Below are positions 23,006 through 34,377 of a stretch of DNA of 64,000 nt, piece by piece. The stretch spans positions 12,914,001-12,978,000 of the forward strand of contig NC_061453.1 of the NCBI RefSeq assembly GCF_022581195.2, given 5' to 3'. Every line of letters begins with the position of its first letter. Positions within the stretch are counted from its first letter, which is position 1. The stretch is from Helicoverpa zea. Taxonomy: Eukaryota > Arthropoda > Insecta > Lepidoptera > Noctuidae. The position numbers were made by a program, and so were the translations under genes. The notes beneath the pieces were generated by a model, which saw nothing but the letters and a program-made list of their open reading frames with translations, ran no database searches and was not told the origin of the DNA.

Positions 23006-24047
23006 TGTTCAATAAATACATTTTTAAGTGGGTGAATTTAGAGTAGGCATTAAAATTATCAGTACGTATGGATTTCACGTCAAAATGTCATCTAAATAAC
23101 CAAATTCACAAACTATGTGGTTAAGATCCCTCGTAAATAGTACCTGAGACTATTATTCCTCAGAAAAACGAATATAATACACCTACCCATAGAATTAAAA
23201 CGAAGTAACATTACAGTTTCATTTTTATATTCTCATAAGCAGAACTAACTATTAAATTATAAAATTCTATTCTATTCTAACTAAAACGAGACAACGACTC
23301 TCACAATAAACGAATACCTCTAAAACAAACACTTCCTTACTTCAGACACTCAATTCCGTGTCACAAATAGAGACAAAACAAATGAATCAAACGTCAACAC
23401 ATCAGCCTAGGACAATAAACTCTTAACTTGTACCAACAATGATGTAGTGATTTGTAGCTGGAAACGCACCGTGATCGCTTGATTCACTCGGCCCTGTTAA
23501 TTATTAAAAGCAATTACTGAAACGTACTTTGTTTTATTTTGGCATTGTTTTACCAATGTTTATTGTTCGTACAAATAGAAGTTTGTAGTTGTTTGGTAGT
23601 GACGTTTGATTTGAGTGGTTGGTTAACGAGTTATACAGATTGGTTTGAAGTAGTGTAAATTCTATATTGGATTTTTTTGCGTCTGTATTATATATCTGTG
23701 TAATGGTTTTAAGTTGTTTGAATTACAATAACCTGAAAAAAAGCTCTAGGTAATATGGGGATTATTATGAAACCACATCTCCTTAATATTTTAAGAGAAT
23801 ACTGATTGGGTATTTTTGAAAATAAAAAAATAATTGAGTTTAAATTGTGAATTTTCATGATTTTCTGTCGTACTTCCATTTTTTATTAATTTCTGACAAA
23901 TACTTACTGTAATGTTAAAGCACTTATTTTTTGTTGCATCAGATGATGAAGGCATTGCTTTAAAATTGGACTCATTCAACGTGTAAATAAAATTTTCATT
24001 ATTTTATGTTTTTAAATTAATGTGAATGGATGACCTTTTAAACCAAG
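23006..24047. other. No recognised feature
   Basis: AT-rich DNA with no supported gene, ending at the BEL/Pao target duplication. Confidence 0.5.
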
Positions 24048-24052
24048 CACCG

Positions 24053-24397
24053 TGAACAGGCTTTGGGATACTTCCTTTCCTATCCTTTTCCTCCCTATTC
24101 TACATCGTCACAAAGCACCGAACGCAACCAAAACTGCGCATCGAGCGCCATCTATGGAACTCATAAAAAAAAACTCCAGTTTCAAACTCAGCAATGGCCG
24201 GCCGGCATCGATAACTGCGCGCGCGGTGTAAAAAATCAAATAAAACCTGTGAATACGACTAAAAGTGCTCTGGTGTTGTGATCCCTGTGTTCCTGGCATC
24301 CTGTAAGTACTTGATCTTTCATTTATTTAATCTCACAGCCTGTTTCTAGCAAAATACCTAAATCAAGGCGTCCCCGGCTGGACGCCAAACTCAATCA
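24053..24397 (+). repeat. BEL/Pao 5' LTR (345 bp)
   Basis: Starts tgaacaggctttgggat and ends gacgccaaactcaatca. It contains AATAAA at 24239-24244 followed by a GT-rich stretch, a plausible polyadenylation signal near the R/U5 border. Confidence 0.95.
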
Positions 24398-24403
24398 TAT
24401 TTG

Positions 24404-24421
24404 TGGTCCATTTCGAGCGCG
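24404..24421 (+). promoter_or_regulatory. Primer-binding site candidate
   Basis: TGGTCCATTTCGAGCGCG starts six bases after the LTR. TGG is the complement of a tRNA 3' CCA end, and cgaaa is placed where the TpsiC loop would pair. I cannot name the tRNA. Confidence 0.45.
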
Positions 24422-24781
24422 AATACCTGTAGATTACAGTTTATTCAAGCATTCTCAGGTTCAATTTCTATCGAAAACTCTGAGATTATCTAGATTTTTC
24501 AATTTTAAAAGTATTATCCTACTAAATATTGTTAGTCATACTCGCCGTGAGTAACCTATGCGGATTCACAGGTCATCTTCATTTAGTCGGGTTATATTAC
24601 AATAATTTTCGTAACTATTTACAAAGTAAATTGTTTACTATCTTATTATATGAATATAACTATTCACAATTAAAACTATTTCACCTAAACGTATTTATGT
24701 ACACCTAATACAATCTCAACTTAGGTTCGCATTTCATACGTGATTTCTTAATACCTACATACTTTACGAAACAAAAACAAA

Positions 24782-27700
24782 ATGGAGGAGGGCAAACTAA
24801 AACTTCTTCAATCTCAACGCGAATATGTCTATCGTGATATTCAAATCCTTTATGACTTATCAATAGCTATGATTCAAGATCATTCAAAGGTATCGTCGTT
24901 CAAGGCGAGATATTCTCGGATACATTCAATTCGCGAAGAATTTGTTTCGTTATGTAGTAAAATACAAGCATTGGAGTTAGCTATAAAACCCGAAGCACAA
25001 GTGTCCCAAAAATCTTTGAGTTCGTTTGATGATTTGTACTATGCCGTAATCAGTGCAGCGGCTGACTTGCCTACTACCGAGAAGAGCGGCAACGTCGACG
25101 GAACGTCCTCGCATACGTCATCGGTTCTAGAGCGAGCGGAAGTAAAATCTAACTCGGGACGTAACGCGCGGCTACCTAAACTTGAGTTGCCTAAATTCGA
25201 TAGTAAAATAGAAAACTGGCAAACATTTTATGATATTTACAAAAGTTTGATTCACGATAATAAGTCGATTTCGGAAATAGAAAAATTTCATTATTTAGCG
25301 TCTTGTTTACAAGGCCCCGCTTTGTCTATTGTCAAAGGAGTTCCGATGACCGCCGATAATTACGAAGTCGTTTTTAATAGTTTAATCGAGCGTTATCAAA
25401 ACAAGCGTCTTATAGCTTTGTCATATCTTGATAAATTTTTCAACCTGCCAGCTGTAAAATCAGGCAACTTCCAAGATCTGCAAAAGTTAACAGGTGAGGC
25501 TTATGAGGCTTACCATGCTCTCCAATCAATGAAAATCGAAAACTTAGGTGATTTTGTTTTGTTTTATTTAACATCGCGTTCGCTCGATCCGGACACGCGC
25601 ATTCGATTCGAAACTCAAACAAACATTTCGCAAATACCTACCTTTTGTGAATTGTTAAAGTTTCTTCAAGATTATGTTAAAATCTTAGAAACTAATCAGC
25701 TATCTTCTAAATCTACAAATAATAATAATTCTAGTACCCCGCGTAAACTCGCGTGTACAAAATTTCCGATCGCACCCGCACCGCGCGGGCAAAATAGCAG
25801 CGGACAAAAACGCTCATCTTATCTCGCTAAATCTAACTCGCTTGCAAATGTGGCTTGTGCTCATTGCAATAATGCGCACTCAATTTATCAGTGCCCTACC
25901 TTTCAATCTTTAGACTCTCGTGCTAGACTCGCATTAATAAAAACTAAAAATAATATGTGTACAAACTGTTTACGTACAAATCACGTCATAGAAAAATGCT
26001 TATCAAAAATGACTTGTACGGTGTGTGGTTTACGTCATCACACCCTGTTGCATATAGACCAAGCGCCATCCACTAGCGCCGGCGCGTCCACTGAAGCAAA
26101 CGTTACAGCTCATTCTCACGCTGCAGTTCCCAACCGCGATATGGTTTTACTAGGAACCTGTCAGGTGCGCGCGCTCAACACCGCCGCCGGCACGCAATGT
26201 ACCGTGCGCGCACTTGTTGACAGTGGGGCGCAGGATTGTTTTATTACTTCTGCATGCGCAAAAACACTTGGGTTGAAACTCCGCCGGTGCAATCTGACCA
26301 TAGCCGGACTAGGACAAAACTCAGTTACACACGTAAAGGGGGTGACAGACTGCACTATACTACCTGTACATGGTGATGCTCCGCACTTTAATATCAAACC
26401 AGTCGTATTAGATAACATCACAGCTCTAATACCTAGCGTTAAAGTACCATCAGTCGTTCGAGAACGCTCCAAACATCTCGTGTTAGCTGATCGCGACTAT
26501 GATGTTCCCGCCAAAATTGATTTATTAATAGGGGCGGAGCTATTCCACGATATTTATGACGGTCAACGTATCAATCTGGGGCCCGGTTTACCTACCGCTC
26601 TGCATAGCGTTTTCGGGTGGATTTTAACAGGGGCAGTCAATTCTAATTCTGTACCCTTGAACACAGCGTGCTCTTTAGTGGCCACCACATTTAAATTAGA
26701 GGAACAAATTCAAAAATTTTGGGAAGTGGAGGAACCACCACGCACTATTATCACCGTACCCGAGAATGATACCTGCGAACGTATGTACACAGATCTAACC
26801 TATCGCGAACCTAACGGCCGATATGTCGTACCTATCCTCTTAAAGGAAGGCGATCGGTCATTGGGTGAATCTTACAATAATACACTCTCGCGTTTTACTA
26901 ATCTTGAAAAGAAACTTAATCGTCAGACTGAACTTAAATCCGATTATGTAAACTTTATGCGCGAGTACGAGAATTTAAATCATATGTATCCTGCACCTGA
27001 CCCTGCAGTACCTACTCTCAATCGTTATCTCATCCCTCACAGTTGCGTCGTTCGCCCAGAGAGCACGACCACTAAATTGAGAGTAGTATTCGATGCTAGC
27101 TCTAAAACTACTAACGGTCTTTCTTTAAATGACATTGTTTATACTGGCCCAAAGCTTCAAGTAGATATTGTAGACATCATAACTGGCTTCAGATTACACA
27201 CAGTAGTTGTAACGTGTGACATATCCAAGATGTATAGAGGGATCTTAATAAGACCGGAGGATCGGAATTATCAACACATACTATGGCGAGAATCTCCCAG
27301 TGATCCAGTAAAAGAGTACGAACTCGCGACTGTCACCTACGGAGTTAGTAGTTCACCTTATCTGGCCATCCGCACCCTCCACCAATTAGCTGTCGATCAT
27401 GGCGCCGCGTATCCACGTGCAGCTGAAGCTCTTCTTCATGAGACATATGTCGACGATATAACTAGTGGCGCGCCCTCTGTACGTGAAGCTATAGAACTAA
27501 AAAATCAACTTATCTCTTTGCTAGGTTGTGCTCAACTTGAGCTCCGAAAATGGAGTAGTAATTCGCAATCGGTCCTTAATACTTTGCCAGTAGATCATTG
27601 TCAAAAACCTAAACTTTTTTCTGATGAAAGCGATAAATCAACTTTAAAAATCTTAGGAGTCCAATATGACCCTGTGAGTGACAACTTCAGTTATTCACAC

Positions 27701-30019
27701 TCCCCTATCGAGGACGGTGAATGTACCAAGCGTTCAATCTTATCTAGCATCGCGCGTATTTTCGATCCTCTAGGGTGGCTTACACCTTGTATCCTAAAAG
27801 CCAAATTGCTCCTTCAAGATTTGTGGCGTCTTAATCTTTCATGGGACGAACCTGTGCCCAGGGATGTAGCTGTAGAATGGCAAACCTTTATAGCTGATCT
27901 CCATAACTTAAATCTAATACAAATCCCTCGTAGGATTATACCTTCTCAATCTAAAGCATTTCAACTCATCGGATTTTGTGATGGATCCACGAAAGCATAT
28001 GGCTGTTGTGTTTATCTTCGTGTCGCCACCCCTCACGGTGTTCAAGTTTATCTTTTAATTGCTAAGTCCAAGGTTGCACCTCTGAAAGTGTTGACTGTTA
28101 ACCGTTTAGAGTTGTGCAGTGCTGTATTGCTGGTCAAAGTAATAAATCGCATTCACTCCTTGCTTAGTTCTAAAATCATCTTAAATAAATCTACCTTGTT
28201 TACAGACAGCTCGACTGTATTGTCGTGGTTGAATACTGAGCCACACAAACTTAAGACCTTCGTTGCTCACAGAGTAGTCCTTATTAACGACAGTCCTGTG
28301 CCAACTGAGTGGCGACATGTGTCCACCCATGACAACCCAGCCGACGTCTGTAGTCGTGGCTTATCATGCCTATCTCTATCTTCAGCTCAAATTTGGTGGT
28401 CTGGCCCTCAGTGGTTGCACCACGAACCCTTTAACTGGCCTGTATCAGCAGTTGAAGTGTCAGATAACGTGCCAGAACTTAAGCCCTCATCACGCGCGTG
28501 TCACACAACTGTGACGCGTGAAGCTGACTTACTCGATTCCATCATGGAACGCCACTCCTCTCTTTCCCACGTGGAAAGAGTGGTTGCATGGATCAATCGT
28601 TTCATTAAAAACGCGAAAGCAAAACGTTCTGACCGTAACTTACTACCTTACCTCACAGCCGCTGAACTAAGTCAGTCTCTGGACCATCTAACAAAATATG
28701 TTCAACAGCAAAGTTTTAATGATGTCATATCTTTGATTGCATCCAATAGACCCTTACCTAAACATTTATCTAAACTCTCTCCTTTTGTGGACACTCGCGG
28801 AATCTTGCGAGTGGGGGGACGTCTTAAGCACGCGTCGTTACCTTGTCACGTCAAACATCCATATCTGTTGCCTAAAACTTCCCGACTGAGTACTCTTATC
28901 GACCACTTTCATGCAACTTACCTTCATTGTGGGCCTCGTCTACTCCAATCTTTAATTATGCGTCGATATTGGATACTCGGCGTCAGGAATCTCATCAGAT
29001 CGCGTTTATCAAAATGCGTGATTTGTTTTAAAATCAAACCGATTCCACTTCAACCTTTTCAAGGTGATCTTCCACCTTCCCGACTACAAACGGGTCATTG
29101 TTTTCAAACAATCGGCATCGACTTCGGAGGTCCGTTTATCATAAAAGAAAGTAGACGCCGTAACGCCAAAACTTACAAAGCATATCTTTGCCTCATAGTA
29201 TGCCACGCTACCAAGGCAGTTCATCTCGAGCTCGTCACCGAGCTCACATCTGAAGCGTTTATAGCGGCCTTGGATCGTTTTGTATCACGCAGAGGACTTT
29301 GTCACTCTATAGTCACAGATGGTGGTACTAACTTCGTGGGTGCCAGACGTTATTTATCGGAAGTCAGCGAAATGCTCAACCGCGAACGCAACAGTATTTC
29401 CAATCAGCTCGCTTCTCGAGGAATTACGTGGAAGCTCAATCCTCCTTCGGGCCCTCACTTCGGAGGCATATTCGAGAGCGGTATAAAATCTACCAAATAT
29501 CATCTCAAACGTATAATCGGATCGCAGGTTCTTATCTTTGAAGAATTTTATACGATCTTAACGAAAATAGAAGCCATGTTAAACTCTAGACCTTTAGTGG
29601 AATTATCTTCCGATCCCGACGAGGTTGACGCTCTTACAGCTGGTCACTTCCTCATCGGTCGACCTTTAATATCTCTGCCCGAACCGGTACATTCTGAAAA
29701 CGAGACCTTACGTACTCGTTGGCAGCTCTTACAGCGCCTATCTCAGATTTTTTGGCGCACTTGGCAAAGGGACTATTTACATACGTTGCAACAGCGACTG
29801 AAATGGTTTAAACATGGCAACCATCAACCAAAGTTGAATGATCTTGTAACCATTTACGAACCAAACTTACCTGCTAACGAATGGAGGTTGGGTCGTGTCG
29901 TACAGCTCCATCCGGGTAAAGATAACATTACTCGTGTGGTAACAGTCAAAACATCAAAAGGCTTACTTACAAGACCTGCTGTCAAAATTTGTCCTCTTCC
30001 AATTGAACAAAACAATTAA
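24782..30019 (+). CDS. BEL/Pao gag-pol polyprotein (1745 aa)
   Basis: A single frame makes the capsid-like protein and the enzymes that copy and insert the element. Domains in order: coiled N-terminus; gag-like DUF1759 region around residues 130-290 (LPKLELPKFDSKIENWQTFY); three zinc knuckles at about 359-425; aspartic protease DSG at 480-482; reverse transcriptase with catalytic D813 and YVDD at 889-892; RNase H starting near D1067; integrase zinc finger H1377/H1382/C1412/C1415; integrase core D1447, D1513, E1565; C-terminal DUF5641-like region to the end. The start ATG has context aacaaaATGG. No stop, frameshift or missing catalytic residue is seen. The host context contributes nothing: this is a selfish element. 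Confidence 0.95.
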   Translation: MEEGKLKLLQSQREYVYRDIQILYDLSIAMIQDHSKVSSFKARYSRIHSIREEFVSLCSKIQALELAIKPEAQVSQKSLSSFDDLYYAVISAAADLPTTEKSGNVDGTSSHTSSVLERAEVKSNSGRNARLPKLELPKFDSKIENWQTFYDIYKSLIHDNKSISEIEKFHYLASCLQGPALSIVKGVPMTADNYEVVFNSLIERYQNKRLIALSYLDKFFNLPAVKSGNFQDLQKLTGEAYEAYHALQSMKIENLGDFVLFYLTSRSLDPDTRIRFETQTNISQIPTFCELLKFLQDYVKILETNQLSSKSTNNNNSSTPRKLACTKFPIAPAPRGQNSSGQKRSSYLAKSNSLANVACAHCNNAHSIYQCPTFQSLDSRARLALIKTKNNMCTNCLRTNHVIEKCLSKMTCTVCGLRHHTLLHIDQAPSTSAGASTEANVTAHSHAAVPNRDMVLLGTCQVRALNTAAGTQCTVRALVDSGAQDCFITSACAKTLGLKLRRCNLTIAGLGQNSVTHVKGVTDCTILPVHGDAPHFNIKPVVLDNITALIPSVKVPSVVRERSKHLVLADRDYDVPAKIDLLIGAELFHDIYDGQRINLGPGLPTALHSVFGWILTGAVNSNSVPLNTACSLVATTFKLEEQIQKFWEVEEPPRTIITVPENDTCERMYTDLTYREPNGRYVVPILLKEGDRSLGESYNNTLSRFTNLEKKLNRQTELKSDYVNFMREYENLNHMYPAPDPAVPTLNRYLIPHSCVVRPESTTTKLRVVFDASSKTTNGLSLNDIVYTGPKLQVDIVDIITGFRLHTVVVTCDISKMYRGILIRPEDRNYQHILWRESPSDPVKEYELATVTYGVSSSPYLAIRTLHQLAVDHGAAYPRAAEALLHETYVDDITSGAPSVREAIELKNQLISLLGCAQLELRKWSSNSQSVLNTLPVDHCQKPKLFSDESDKSTLKILGVQYDPVSDNFSYSHSPIEDGECTKRSILSSIARIFDPLGWLTPCILKAKLLLQDLWRLNLSWDEPVPRDVAVEWQTFIADLHNLNLIQIPRRIIPSQSKAFQLIGFCDGSTKAYGCCVYLRVATPHGVQVYLLIAKSKVAPLKVLTVNRLELCSAVLLVKVINRIHSLLSSKIILNKSTLFTDSSTVLSWLNTEPHKLKTFVAHRVVLINDSPVPTEWRHVSTHDNPADVCSRGLSCLSLSSAQIWWSGPQWLHHEPFNWPVSAVEVSDNVPELKPSSRACHTTVTREADLLDSIMERHSSLSHVERVVAWINRFIKNAKAKRSDRNLLPYLTAAELSQSLDHLTKYVQQQSFNDVISLIASNRPLPKHLSKLSPFVDTRGILRVGGRLKHASLPCHVKHPYLLPKTSRLSTLIDHFHATYLHCGPRLLQSLIMRRYWILGVRNLIRSRLSKCVICFKIKPIPLQPFQGDLPPSRLQTGHCFQTIGIDFGGPFIIKESRRRNAKTYKAYLCLIVCHATKAVHLELVTELTSEAFIAALDRFVSRRGLCHSIVTDGGTNFVGARRYLSEVSEMLNRERNSISNQLASRGITWKLNPPSGPHFGGIFESGIKSTKYHLKRIIGSQVLIFEEFYTILTKIEAMLNSRPLVELSSDPDEVDALTAGHFLIGRPLISLPEPVHSENETLRTRWQLLQRLSQIFWRTWQRDYLHTLQQRLKWFKHGNHQPKLNDLVTIYEPNLPANEWRLGRVVQLHPGKDNITRVVTVKTSKGLLTRPAVKICPLPIEQNN

Positions 30020-30231
30020 TTTAACTACACACATTTATTAATACATTATCTTAATTATATTATTAAAATTTTATTATTACTCACCTATCTTAAAGCTTAT
30101 ACGTATCTATTATCTTATTATTAATCTATTAACTAAAAATCTTATAATGATGACATATGAATCTGCATAGGCCCTCGATTTTAATCTCAAATCTTAAATT
30201 TATCAAAACTTATGAAATCCCTGGGTGATTT

Positions 30232-30245
30232 CAAGTGGGGGGATA
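30232..30245 (+). promoter_or_regulatory. Polypurine tract
   Basis: aagtggggggat lies directly before the 3' LTR and would prime plus-strand DNA synthesis. Confidence 0.75.
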
Positions 30246-30597
30246 TGAACAGGCTTTGGGATACTTCCTTTCCTATCCTTTTCCTCCCTATTCTACATCG
30301 TCACAAAGCACCGAACGCAACCAAAACTGCGCATCGAGCGCCATCTATGGAACTCATAAAAAAAAACTCCAGTTTCAAACTCAGCAATGGCCAATGGCCG
30401 GCCGGCATCGATAACTGCGCGCGCGGTGTAAAAAATCAAATAAAACCTGTGAATACGACTAAAAGTGCTCTGGTGTTGTGATCCCTGTGTTCCTGGCATC
30501 CTGTAAGTACTTGATCTTTCATTTATTTAATCTCACAGCCTGTTTCTAGCAAAATACCTAAATCAAGGCGTCCCCGGCTGGACGCCAAACTCAATCA
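30246..30597 (+). repeat. BEL/Pao 3' LTR (352 bp)
   Basis: Identical to the 5' LTR by eye except for one extra caatggc next to the tggccggccggca palindrome, consistent with replication slippage after insertion. Confidence 0.95.
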
Positions 30598-30767
30598 CAC
30601 CGGATTATAGCATTCATTTTTAATCCTCGACAAAGTGAGTCTATGTTTTTTAAATTTAAATTTGTTATAGTTGGGTTACCACGTTGTCACGATAAATATA
30701 TTAGAACATGCTAACATGGTGGCGGGAGACCTTTTATAAACAATGCAGTGTAAACTCGTCTTACAGC

Positions 30768-30948
30768 CAGTTTCTTCATCAAAAGTTAAAGCCAAAGTAA
30801 AAGTCAAAGTAATGTCTAAAGTAAAAGTAACGGTCAAATTCAATTTTTCTATTAGTTTTGCTGTCACTTTAGCCTTGAAAAAACTAATTTGACCGTTACT
30901 TTTACTTTAGACATTACTTTAACTTTAACTTTTGACGAAGAAACTGGC
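30768..30948. mobile_element. Hairpin repeat with 6-nt periodicity
   Basis: Arms ccagtttcttcatcaaaag... and its inverse ...cttttgacgaagaaactgg pair over about 60 bp, the left arm being 12 bp longer. The arms consist largely of nnaaagt-type hexamers. It is non-coding, and a foldback or MITE-like origin is likely. Confidence 0.55.
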
Positions 30949-31334
30949 CGTTAGGATGATTCGAGCTATGTATATTAATATTTTAGATCATCTACTTTAT
31001 GTTATATTGCCCAAATATTACATAACTATCTTATTTGCATTAACCAAGTAGGAGTAAGCTAATATAAAGCCTGAAAGTTCGAAACGTTCAGTCGCAGCAT
31101 AACTCAGATATGTAGACATAATCATTTTCGCACCGAAGCTATTCTAAATCACACATGTAATTTCAAATCCCTGATCATCAAATTCGTACCTTGTTATCTC
31201 ACAAAGCAGAGCCTAAGCAATCTTACCATTTAACTTGACTATTCAAATTCAAAATACAGACATATCAGTTTAAAATCAAATATGAAGTGAACCAAAATTC
31301 AAATAAGATTCAGAAATACTACGTAGGCTGCTGG

Positions 31335-31410
31335 GGTTGTGGGATTGTTCGTAAGAGTTACCGGGGCCCTGGTACATAAAGGGCTACAGAAGGAACATGG
31401 TAGGTTTTAG
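31335..31410 (-). repeat. Fragment of the 6960-7180 repeat family
   Basis: Contains gagttaccggggccctggta and acataaagggctac, the inverse of gtagg-cctttatgtaccagggccgcggtaac near 7065-7100. Confidence 0.45.
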
Positions 31411-31426
31411 TCAGTACTAGTGGCAC

Positions 31427-31662
31427 GCCCTTGCTTCGCTTCGGTAACAGGGTTATATTTTAGCAGATATTATTAGTGTTTCTCTACTATATTATGCATA
31501 CATTATACACATAAACCTTCCTCTTGAAACCAAACCTACCTGATAAAAAAAAACTATGCTAAGCATGAAAATCGGTTGCGTAGTTTTGAAGATTTAAGCG
31601 GACAAAGGGACACGGGGATATAAGGACAGAAAAAGCAACTTTGTTTTATACTATGTACCTGG
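31427..31662 (-). mobile_element. Second Helitron-like family
   Basis: CTAG at 31427-31430, then gcacgcccttgcttcgcttc, acataaaccttcctcttgaa, gttgcgtagttttgaagatt and tttgttttatactatgta. This is a widely dispersed lepidopteran repeat. The CTAG end is followed by T in the element's orientation. It is non-coding. Confidence 0.5.
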
Positions 31663-32188
31663 AGAGTCATTGGATGATTTTTCCACTTCAAAAAGTATGC
31701 AAGCAACATAGACACATTCCCTTTGTAATGTAGATTATATAGTTCAGCAGAAAGAATAATGTAAGCCAGCAATGTATGACTCGGATGAAAATTTAAACGT
31801 TCAAATGTTTTTTAAGTGGGTGATGAATTTTAAAGCATCTGGGAGCTCGTTTCTGTAGGTTGGTAGGACTCAAGTGATGGTAGGTTTTAGCATGTATTTT
31901 GTACTACATATCATATCTGCTTGTCTGAACTTGAAGTTAGAAATAAGTCGATCAGCCTATTGAACAATATTTTATTGAAAGCGCGAATCACATGAGCCAC
32001 AATTATTATTGATAGACAAGCTTTTCAAGATGGTAGATTTATTTTAGGCTTGTGTTTAAACACCACCCAAAAAAGTACCTATTTTACAACCAAAAAAATT
32101 CTAAACGGTTACCAAAATGGATAAATGGTCACCAAATAACGTTTCCAAAAATATTATTAGATAAAACCATTTTTTCATATTATTGACT

Positions 32189-34377
32189 TCTTTCTTTCTC
32201 CTGCCCTGTTCCCAAATATTACTTGGGGTCGGCGCAATATGTCATTTTCTTCCATTTTCCCCTGTCACTCGTCATACTGACACTCACTCCCTTCCTATTC
32301 ATATCATCTTTCAGGCAATCCATCCATCTTTTCTTAGGTCTTCCTCTTCCTCTCCATCCATCTACATTCATACTTAGCACACACTTTGTTGCATGCGTAT
32401 CATCCCTCCTCATTACATGTCCATACCACGACAATCTTCTACTTCTCATCTTTTCTGTAACTGGCGCTACTTTCAGACTTCCTCTAATGTAATCATTCCT
32501 CACTTTATCCATTCTTGTAACACCACACATCCATCTCAGCATTCTCATTTCTGTTACATGCACTCTCTTCTCGTCCCTCTTTTTCAATGCCCAACACTCC
32601 GATCCATACAGGACGACAGGTCTAATGACGGATTTGTAAATTTTGCCCTTCAGTTTGAGGGGCATCCGCGGGTCACAAATAGCGCTAGTTACCTGTCGCC
32701 ACTTCATCCATCCAGTATTGATCCGATGCGTAACGTCCCTGTTCACCTCACCGTCACTTTGGATGAGTGAACCAAGGTACCGGAAGTCGGAGCAAACTGG
32801 TAGGGGCATGCCGGCTAGGGTTATGGTCATGGGTCCCGAAATACCGCCAAAATCACAATGAAGGTATTCGGTTTTACTCCTGCTCACCTTTAAACCCACT
32901 GTCTCCAGTCTCAGCCGCCATGCCTCCAATCTACTCTGGACCTCTGGCCCACTCTCCCCCACCAGAACAATGTCATCGGCGAAAAGCATACACCAGGGTG
33001 CCTCCTCCCGTATATCTGCCGTAAGCGCGTCCATTACAAGCAGGAAGAGATACGGGCTGAGGGCCGACCCCTGATGTAAGCCAACACCTACACTGAAGCT
33101 GGCGGTAGTGCCCGCTGCGGACCGGACTTCTGCACGGCATCTGCCGTACATCGCTCAGATCAACTGCACATACTTCCCTGGTATACCTTTCTCCTCAAGG
33201 GCCCACCACAAAACCTCACGAGGCACCCGGTCATATGCCTTCTCGAGGTCAACGAACACCATATGCAAGTTTTTGTGTGCACCCCTGTACTTTTCGCACA
33301 ATTGGCGAATACAGAATATAGCGTCCGTTGTACTCCGACCAGGCATAAAACCGAATTGATTTCGTGCGATATCACTCTCTTCTCTCAGCCTCCTTTCAAT
33401 AACTTTCTCCCACACTTTCATACTATGTGACATTAGCTTTATTCCTCTATAGTTGTTGCAATTCAACACATCACCCTTGTTCTTAAAAATTGGCACCAGG
33501 AAACTATTGCACCACTCGTCTGGTATAGTTTCCTCTTGCAACAATTTATTGAAGAATAAAGCCAGCCATTTCCATCCATCCATCTTTAATAATTTCCACA
33601 CTTCCACTGGTATTCCATCTGGTCCTATCGCTTTTCCATTTTTCATTCCATTCACTGCTAATCTGACCTCATCCTCACATACATTTCTTACAAGGCCCTC
33701 GTTCACCGCTTTATGATGGAGCACACCGCTCCACTCATTTTCTTCATTCATCAGTCTTTCAAAATATTCCTTCCACCTACCTTTAATCTCCACATCATTC
33801 GAAAGGACCGTTCCGTCTCCATTCTTTACACACCTTATCTGGCATACATCTCTTGTCATTTTCTCCCTAGATTTAACCAATCGGTAAAAGTCATTTTGAC
33901 CAGCTGGGCTATCTAGGGAGTCATACATCTTCTCGTGCGCTTTTGCCCTTGAAACAGCCACAATCTTCTTTGCTTTCTTCTTACATTCATCATATTCAGC
34001 CTTTTTTTGTGCTTTTTCACTATCATCATTGTCTTCCGTCCGCTGCCATTCTTTGAATTTCATCTTCTTTTCCTTTAATACACTCTGCACTTCTTCCACC
34101 CACCACCAAGTTTCCTTCTCTATCACACCATTCCCTTTTGATTCTCCTAGAATGCTTCTTGCCGCTTTCCTTATACACGTCGCCATTTCATTCCAGCATT
34201 CATTCACATTCTTTTCATTCATTTCTCCCATTTCAATCATCTTATCAACCACTACTTTTCTAAATTCCTGGGCCAACTCAGCCTTCCCCAACAGATGCCA
34301 TTTGATTTTGGGGGGCCGTCTCTCTTTGGCTTTTGGCCGGGAAGTTAAAATCACATCCATAATTAGGGGATTATCCA
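32189..34377 (-). mobile_element. 5'-truncated RTE-type LINE with 17-bp target duplication
   Basis: The direct repeat ttttcatattattgact lies at 32172-32188 and 34378-34394 and defines the insertion. On the minus strand the element begins inside the linker before the reverse transcriptase (the endonuclease is missing) and ends ~30 bp after its stop codon with a short gaaagaaaga tail. A tiny 3' UTR is typical of the RTE clade. Confidence 0.88.
32219..34377 (-). pseudogene. RTE reverse transcriptase, one in-frame TGA
   Basis: One frame runs from the truncated 5' end to TAA at 32219-32221, broken only by TGA at 33155-33157. Upstream part: GKAIGPDGIPVEVWK, FLVPIFKNKGD, NNYRGIKLMSHSMKVWEKVI, FGFMPGRSTTDAIF and the first catalytic aspartate in FVDLEKAYDRVP (33248-33250). 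Downstream part: GVGLHQGSALSPYLF, catalytic FADD (32972-32983), and the C-terminal DGWRGRGRPKKRWMD region. The stop reads TGA where CGA (Arg) is likely, a change expected from CpG decay. The apparent ATG at 34382-34384 lies in the target duplication, so it is host sequence. The frame is otherwise intact, implying modest age. Confidence 0.88.

Larger units (their letters stand above)
24053..30597 (+). mobile_element. Complete BEL/Pao LTR retrotransposon
   Basis: LTRs at 24053-24397 and 30246-30597 begin TG and end CA. The 5-bp direct repeat CACCG flanks the whole (24048-24052 and 30598-30602), the duplication length usual for BEL/Pao. Between them are a primer-binding site candidate, an untranslated leader, one uninterrupted gag-pol frame and a polypurine tract. 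The LTRs differ only by a 7-bp tandem duplication (caatggc) in the 3' copy, so insertion was very recent. No envelope-like frame follows pol. Everything needed for autonomous retrotransposition appears to be present. Confidence 0.96.

Noticed and set aside
26161..26472. 103-codon minus-strand frame inside the BEL/Pao element
   Set aside because: Antisense to the protease region of gag-pol.
32393..32770. 125-codon open frame on the plus strand
   Set aside because: Also antisense to the RTE coding sequence, with no independent support.
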